Origin: Hofstenia miamia
Taxonomy: Eukaryota > Xenacoelomorpha > Acoela
Direction: 5' to 3'
DNA length: 64,000 nt
NCBI GenBank assembly: GCA_004352715.1
Contig: SCFE01000093.1
Location: 124,539-188,538, forward strand
Below, piece by piece: positions 56,970 to 64,000 of this stretch (its first letter is position 1; each line of letters opens with the position of its first letter). Under the pieces are notes generated by a model, which saw nothing but the letters and a program-made list of their open reading frames with translations, made no database searches and was not told where the DNA came from. The position numbers were made by a program, and so were the translations under genes.

Positions 56970-59900
56970 ATTTGCTTGATAAAAATTTTGGATTAAATTA
57001 TATTAATATTTGATAAAAGTGAAGGCTTACTTCCATTCGCTCTTCAATTATTTCTTTTGGGCCTATTATCAAATTCTACCTTTAAAAAAGTATTTTTGAA
57101 TATATGTATGCGCTTAATTAATTAACTATTTATTTAATTATTTAATTAATTAATTAATTAATTAAGCACAGATATGTATTGGCCAATGAGATTAAAAGAT
57201 TCAGAACAAAGTGTTCACCATAAAACATGCAATATTCATAATTAAAGCGCATACTAAATTTATATTCGAATTTGATAAAGATGTCCACGACCTCATTGGC
57301 GTCGCCCCTAGTGAATTATTATGCTGGTTACTGAACTATTTTGTATTGTTTTCAAAAATATCAAGGATTTATTTTTGTTTTTAACAAATTTTTAGCTTAG
57401 ACGAAAACAATTTTATTTTATTTGTTACGAAATTTCAGTTGTACTAGCAAATTGTCACTCTGATTTTTGTTTACTTGCGCACTGGTAACGCTGTTCGACA
57501 GAACATAATCACGTTGGTCAAGTTAAAGAAACACATTTAGAAATTTAGATTTTTTAAAAACTGAAGTCATCACCATCATTCAAAAGATTCAAGCAGTTCC
57601 AATTTTTTGACAACTGGTTCAACAACAACTCTCCAAGCAGAATATTAGTCCCGATTAGTCTAATCCATAAACTTTTCTTTAAACTCAAATGGTATGACTG
57701 TTTGTGAAACATATTTAGTGAGTTGCTGCATTAGGGTAACTTCTATTTTGATCAAAATGGAAAAATTATGAGTAGCATTCTTCATTTTCGGTCCCAGTAC
57801 CATGTTAGTCCTAGTCCACTGAAATATTTTAACCCAGTCCCATGAGACTGAGTGATGTCGTAGAACCCTACTATAGTGGTTTCATCAAATTGACTATGAT
57901 GTGCACAGAAATTACAATTCAGTTCAGACACGTGAAATACCGTATTTGGTTGAAACTGCTAAGGTAAGCAATAGAATTTTGTAATACATTTGATCCTGAC
58001 CTAGGCCAAGACTCTTTTAATTGCAGAGTATAGTAATTATTTCAATTAATATCAGTTTCAGTCCTTTAAAATCGAAATAGTATTAAATAAATTATAGTCA
58101 TATGTGATTGGCGATGATCTATGAAAATATTCAGGTAAGTAAACTCATATGCATCACAAACTTCCTGTAGATAACTACAGTGTCATTAAATAATAAAAGA
58201 GTACATATATGCACATACAGGGTTGGAATCAAAATTGTTACCGAAAGTTAGATGTTGCAGACCCATCCAGTCTTTGAAGTATTTCAAATAATTGTAGACG
58301 AATTCCATATTTACCCATGGAAGCAAGAATTGCTTTACTAGTTTATTGATGCGATTATTTAACCAAAATCATTTGACATTAACAAAAATTTAGGCGTATT
58401 CTGTCGGCTTTGTATGATCAAGACATATTTTGGTTGTTTTAATGGCATTTGCGGCTGTTCTTCAATAATTTATATATACTTAAAAATTTTTTTGGTGTTT
58501 TAAACAACTTCAGTGGTTTTGAACATATCTTTTTGAAATTATATTTCCATAAATTTCCATTAAATGTTCATTCCATTAAATTATTTCCATTTGCATTTCT
58601 ATAATTTGAAAATGAAATGGAAATTTCCACTTTCACATACAACCCTGCAAATTCCAATGAATTGCTATTCTTTACTTATGGCAAAGTTGGAGTTCATGAC
58701 AAACGATTTCGTCGTCAGAAATACTAAGTACCCATAACCATAAGTTTTATTGAATGATATTCATTGTGTCTTTTATGAAACCTTTGCAAAGTTTCTGACT
58801 AATATGGAGGATGGAACAACACAGGTTATTACCAGTAGCACTTTGGAGAAACGCCTTTAACAATATTTGCTAATCATACTGAAAACAAAGATGCACGAAG
58901 TTCTTGTAAGAAAGCTGAACCAAATTTTGAGACTCTCATCTCTCGCTTCAGTAAGAGATTTTGGAATTCTGTGCAAAGGCATGTATGAATGAGAAAAGTA
59001 GAAGACGTCCTGATGCAAACTTACAAGCTTATATTCCTAAGACAGAAGATAATTTAAAATACTTTGTGCAAGATTTTAAAAGAAGATTTATGTAAATTAC
59101 ATTATTTCTTTTTAATTATTTTTCAATAAATGCTTTTGTCCATTAAAGATTTTACTATATTTTTGCTCAGATTAGAATTTAAGACAAACTTTAGTTTAAA
59201 CAAAAAATCTATGTAGTTAGAAAAAGCGCCCCTGTGACTGTGAGGTAAACTTCTGGTTGCCCCAGTGCTCGACTTCAGTATACAAATTTTTGAAGCTAAT
59301 AGATATTTAAATAGCAGGTTGCTATTTTATATTTTTACAATTGAGTGCCATATTGTTATGACGACCAATGCAAACACACACTCTCATCGCAATTTCAAGT
59401 TTGTCGGATTGTTCATGTATAAGACTGTGGAGTAAATGAAGTGAAATTATAATTTATTTGTTTTATATACATTCTCCAATATTTTCTAGTTTAAACAGTT
59501 ATGAGTCATAACTTATGACATTCCGCAAATATAGGTGCACAATAAAATAATTCGAAAATGAATGTAATTATTTTTCTTTTGTTCAGATTGATATACTGTA
59601 AAGCAACTTTGTTATGCTCTGAACTCAGTTGTAAAATAGTTTGTTACTGTTGGTTGCATGGTAAATTCCTCTTTCCAACGGTAATGACACTTGAGTCCTT
59701 GAAATATTTTTCAATTTGCAGAATTTAGTACATATGCAAAATATCTATATATTTTGATTACGTGAAAAATGCAGAGAACACATGATTAGAAAGTTCTTTT
59801 TAGTTTCATTTTACTCTCAGGTCTTCCAACAGGCCTAAATGTACGAATTTTTAAAGTATTTATATTTATTCGCCAGGTATGTAGGAATAATTCATATTTG

Positions 59901-60656
59901 TAGTATCAACCCCAATGGCATTTTCGTTATTTTACGTTTTTGATGGCAGAGTCGGGTAATTACGTGACATTGTAACGAAATTTAACTTCGTCAAGTCATT
60001 TCTTAAATTACATGGCAAATTTGTAATATTTTTACCAAAATGTCACAAACTATCATCAAAAAGGCAACTACCAACATGTGTTGCTTAAAGGTTTGTTTAC
60101 ATAAGAGAAATATTTTCAGTTACGTGGCAAAAAGGAACCATATTTATCAAAATACGACGTAAATTCTAATTTCGGGATATTTTTAATTTTTGTTACATCT
60201 CTGTGAATCAGGAATATACTTGGAATTAATATGTGAAAATAATTAAATAAATAAATAAATAAAATATATAAACAAATAATAATGCGAAAATGTGAGGAAA
60301 AATATCTGCTCTATTTCAAAAAAATATTTTGTATTTTTCACAACCAAAAATCTCAAAATATCGTTTGTCAACTTTTCATTGTCCACACCTTTTTCAGATA
60401 TAACAATAACAGGGACAAAAAATTATGTCGCATGATCTGAAAATACTAATGTCTTTTGACAAATGTGCAGGAGTCGACTCTAATATATTTCCAGACCCAA
60501 CGTGTGGTTTCAAAGATTCAATTTCTACACTATTCATATTTCCATTTTATGACCTAGAAATCTAATGTAGCTCTCGAAATATATAAGTTTAAACGATATT
60601 TCGCCCTATACGCTGTTGGAAACCAATTATTTAAAGCATTATCTTCATATTAGGAG

Positions 60657-60660
<4 letters not shown>
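56970..60660. other. AT-rich intergenic DNA
   Basis: Holds an (AATT)n tract (57116-57166) and an (AAAT)n tract (60244-60265). A block at 58690-58749 recurs at 61541-61600 beside a gap. The region 58750-59100 has a few protein-like words but no sustained frame. Confidence 0.4.
57116..57166. repeat. (AATT)n tract
   Basis: Repeated TTAATTAATTAA units with two interruptions; fully self-complementary, so it can extrude a hairpin. Confidence 0.8.
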
Positions 60661-60691
<31 letters not shown>

Positions 60692-61594
60692 NNNNNNNNN
60701 NNNNNNNNNNNNNNNNNNNNNNNNNNNNNNNNNNNNNNNNNNNNNNNNNNNNNNNNNNNNNNNNNNNNNNNNNNNNNNNNNNNNNNNNNNNNNNNNNNNN
60801 NNNNNNNNNNNNNNNNNNNNNNNNNNNNNNNNNNNNNNNNNNNNNNNNNNNNNNNNNNNNNNNNNNNNNNNNNNNNNNNNNNNNNNNNNNNNNNNNNNNN
60901 NNNNNNNNNNNNNNNNNNNNNNNNNNNNNNNNNNNNNNNNNNNNNNNNNNNNNNNNNNNNNNNNNNNNNNNNNNNNNNNNNNNNNNNNNNNNNNNNNNNN
61001 NNNNNNNNNNNNNNNNNNNNNNNNNNNNNNNNNNNNNNNNNNNNNNNNNNNNNNNNNNNNNNNNNNNNNNNNNNNNNNNNNNNNNNNNNNNNNNNNNNNN
61101 NNNNNNNNNNNNNNNNNNNNNNNNNNNNNNNNNNNNNNNNNNNNNNNNNNNNNNNNNNNNNNNNNNNNNNNNNNNNNNNNNNNNNNNNNNNNNNNNNNNN
61201 NNNNNNNNNNNNNNNNNNNNNNNNNNNNNNNNNNNNNNNNNNNNNNNNNNNNNNNNNNNNNNNNNNNNNNNNNNNNNNNNNNNNNNNNNNNNNNNNNNNN
61301 NNNNNNNNNNNNNNNNNNNNNNNNNNNNNNNNNNNNNNNNNNNNNNNNNNNNNNNNNNNNNNNNNNNNNNNNNNNNNNNNNNNNNNNNNNNNNNNNNNNN
61401 NNNNNNNNNNNNNNNNNNNNNNNNNNNNNNNNNNNNNNNNNNNNNNNNNNNNNNNNNNNNNNNNNNNNNNNNNNNNNNNNNNNNNNNNNNNNNNNNNNNN
61501 NNNNNNNNNNNNNNNNNNNNNNNNNNNNNNNNNNNNNNNNGAGTTCATGACAAACGATTTCGTCGTCAGAAATACTAAGTACCCATAACCATAA

Positions 61595-61626
<32 letters not shown>

Positions 61627-61631
<5 letters not shown>

Positions 61632-63211
61632 TACTTAAAATTTGTTTTGTTTGATCAAGCATAAAAAAATTAAGAATTTTTCGCGCACTTTCGCATATTT
61701 TCGTGAAAAATTAACAAATGAAATTTTTCTAGGTCCAGAAACTTTTTCAAAATGAGGTTGAAGCATATTGAAAGGACTGAGTCTGAAATTGGCAAACATG
61801 TGATTGACGTAAAAAGCATCTTGAATAAAATTAATGTTCATTGGAGTTGTTGAAACTGAATATTGGGAAAATAAGTATTGCATACAGATGAGGTAAGTAA
61901 TCCTCCTCAATCCAAAAATATATTCATGAAAATTAGTGAAATGTTGTTTAAATGTTGTTAATTTTAAAGAACTAAAAAGTTACACATTTCTCTCAGTCTT
62001 TTCATGCAAAATTTCACTCGCAAATTTTACCTCACAAAACTGTATTAGTAATTTTACCCCAAACGACTATACACATGTAAGTACTTGATTTTTTTCTTAA
62101 TTGTCAATAATTGAGTCACTTAAAAATGACGGCATTATGCAGTCCTGGAGCCAAAAAAAATATTTTCATTTTTTTGCAAAATGAGGCAGGATAAGTCTAG
62201 TGTCACACGCTATTATTTGTAATATCTTATTTATAATATATTATTATAATAAGGGGTGACACATGGTGTTAGAATTATATACAATTGTAATATATTATAC
62301 ATTTTGTCAATCTTGTTTACTAGTAGCCCTTTTCATTTTTCTTGCAAGTATGAACAACAGCAGTGTGTTTTTGATAATTCTGCGGCAACATCATCTATGA
62401 GTTTTAAAGTATAAGAAAGTTGTAATGCATACTACATGGTCAAATGATTTTATCAAGCTTCGTCCTCAACTAGGGGCATATGATAATTAAAAATATATAA
62501 AAATGTATGCAATAAAGCTATATGTATATTAGAGTAAATAAGAGAAGTTTACACACATACCTCCAAGTTGGTGTTCCAAGTAATTGAAAAGCTCTCAATT
62601 AAATTGCAGTAAGGGGTATGTCCTCTCACTTAAAACTTGAGGGCTGGCTCAATATTTTGTATTTTCATGCCAAAATGATATTTTTCATACACAATGAAAT
62701 TTATAGCATTTAGATGTTTTTAAAATTACAAAATCACTATATGTATCTAATAGCTACATCAGTATTGTAATTTGACATCATTATTTTATAAATAAAAATC
62801 AAATGTTACATGTAAAATAACAGGTAAATTATGCCTTGATTAAAAAGCATTAAAGATTATATTCATTTTACAAAATTTAAATTGATTATGCAAATTTAGT
62901 TAACTTTCTAGCATTACTTTGCTGTGTGTTATTCNNNNNNNNNNNNNNNNNNNNNNNNNNNNNNNNNNNNNNNNNNNNNNNNNNNNNNNNNNNNNNNNNN
63001 NNNNNNNTTTCTAGCATTACTTTGCTGTGTGTTATTCAAAATCGATAGTCCTTTAAGATAAATATTAACTAACTTCATAAGTACAGATTTTGGTGTAGAC
63101 CTAAACTGAACAATATCACCAATTTCTTGAAGAAAATTATATAAATGATTTTAGCAATATCTTGTTTTAGATTTGGTAAAGTAAGAGTAGCAGCAAAACA
63201 TGTAATCCTCC
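61627..63211. other. AT-rich DNA with a gap whose flanks repeat
   Basis: The 30 bases TTTCTAGCATTACTTTGCTG...TTATTC occur both before (62905-62934) and after (63008-63037) the 73-N gap. The 91-codon (-) frame at 61635 has no recognised content. Confidence 0.5.
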
Positions 63212-63720
63212 TCAGTTTAAATTAGTAAAAAATGCATCAGGTTCAGACAGATGTTCATGTGACAAAAGCAGTATTTCTGTTGATGCAACATATCCACAAA
63301 TGTAATAGAGACATCTCTTTTCATCTGAGCTAATTTCACTGACGTAGTTCATTAAATTATCTAATATATTAACATCATCTTTAAGAAATTGAAGAGTAAA
63401 TAAATGGCAAGAATGAACACTGTCAGACCAACTAAAATGCTCCCCTAACTCCAAAAGCAGTTTTGCTCTATCTATGTTATGAGTAAACATTACATCTGTG
63501 CTTGTAATGTAATCTTGCCACCTGAAGGCTGTCAAAAATGGCCAAAGTGACTTTCAAGATCATCTTTTGGAAAAAAAGATGATAAAATGAAATTATGATG
63601 ACATAGATTGGAAAAGAAAGGCTTGACAATTATTGCGAGTATTGTGTGATCTAATTTGTTTACATCATCCAAAAGCTTGACAAAGATGCTGCCTCCTCTG
63701 TACACCAATGATGGCTTAAT
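63212..63720 (-). pseudogene. C-terminal relic of a P-element/THAP9-like transposase
   Basis: An upstream frame holds DDLESHFGHF, stop, QPSGGK, and after a frameshift the 107-codon frame contains DYITSTDVMF and RCLYYICGYVASTEILLL. The E-x-x-FG-x-x-R/x-x-x-G and later Y-I-x-GYV motifs are typical of this transposase group. Broken by a stop and a frameshift; it may be a copy of the same family as the THAP relic at 54.6 kb but is not joined to it. Confidence 0.55.
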
Positions 63721-64000
63721 ATAAATTTCATCAATAATTAACCAACAGTTTTTTTATTGCTGTGGTAATTTAGAAAAAAATGAAATAAAAAAGTCGTTTT
63801 CTTCTGTAGATTTGTAAACCGACGTTATTCGTTGCAAGGTGCGCACCTAAGTTGGGCAATTATAAATTCCCAGCATATAATTATACTCTGATGCTATTTT
63901 AATGAATGTTGAAAACTGCAAGAGCTAAATGATACACTAATAGGTTATACTTACGCGAATTATATGCATATATGAATAGAGCAATAATTACGTAATTATT

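Noticed and set aside
57116-57166. Origin or CRISPR-like repeat array
   Set aside because: It is a simple AATT microsatellite without unique spacers.

Overview
This is a gapped, AT-rich stretch of an invertebrate animal genome. Coding exons are small and separated by introns that run from about 41 bp to several kb. Transposon debris is dense: Tc1, hAT-type MITEs, CR1/L2-like LINEs, a Penelope-like element and THAP/P-element-like remnants. (TA)n microsatellites are abundant, and there is a short (CCCTAA)4 tract. That TTAGGG-type tract argues weakly against insects and nematodes. I cannot name the species from sequence alone.

The one well-supported host gene is on the + strand from about 10.2 to 43.0 kb and encodes a prominin-family (CD133-like) pentaspan membrane glycoprotein. 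I assembled it by hand from about 23 exons whose splice phases chain without conflict. It reads in order as: an N-terminal ectodomain segment (10.19-10.47 kb); one exon holding TM1, a short cytosolic loop and TM2 (13.76 kb); a large first extracellular loop with a Cys pair (15.3-36.3 kb); TM3 and TM4 (37.4-37.7 kb); a second large loop with the usual Cys pattern (38.0-42.8 kb); and TM5 with a short basic tail, a stop and a nearby AATAAA (42.9-43.06 kb). The track of long ORFs shows almost none of this because the exons lack start codons. A signal-peptide exon was not found.

Downstream lie a probable prominin paralogue relic (44.1-44.7 kb) and two 3'-terminal exons of a Ser/Pro/Lys-rich protein (55.87-56.93 kb). 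Those two exons could be the tail of the relic, an alternative tail of the main gene, or the end of an unrelated gene.

Much of the apparent complexity comes from assembly. Between 15 and 29 kb two haplotypes of the same intron/exon region are interleaved, so the sixth and seventh exons each occur twice. An inverted copy of the TM4/loop-2 exons (22.07-23.84 kb) sits between two gaps of exactly 1000 N. Single-N joins at 2010 and 33932 separate near-identical direct duplicates, and several gaps have the same sequence on both sides. Most gaps abut (TA)n tracts.

Region by region: 0.3-3.65 kb, a 1.63-kb direct duplication; 3.65-10.1 kb, transposon remnants including a decayed (-) strand ORF cluster, a LINE 3' end and an hAT MITE with an 8-bp target duplication; 10.2-43.0 kb, the prominin gene with its intronic transposons; 43.1-55.8 kb, paralogue relic, a foldback MITE, an hAT-like MITE, a Penelope-like element and a THAP relic; 55.9-57.0 kb, two terminal exons; 57-64 kb, mostly featureless AT-rich DNA ending in a transposase relic. 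I found no CRISPR array, tRNA, rRNA or prokaryote-type operon, and no convincing new molecular system. The most informative results are the reconstructed prominin gene, its paralogue relic and the haplotype-mixing pattern.
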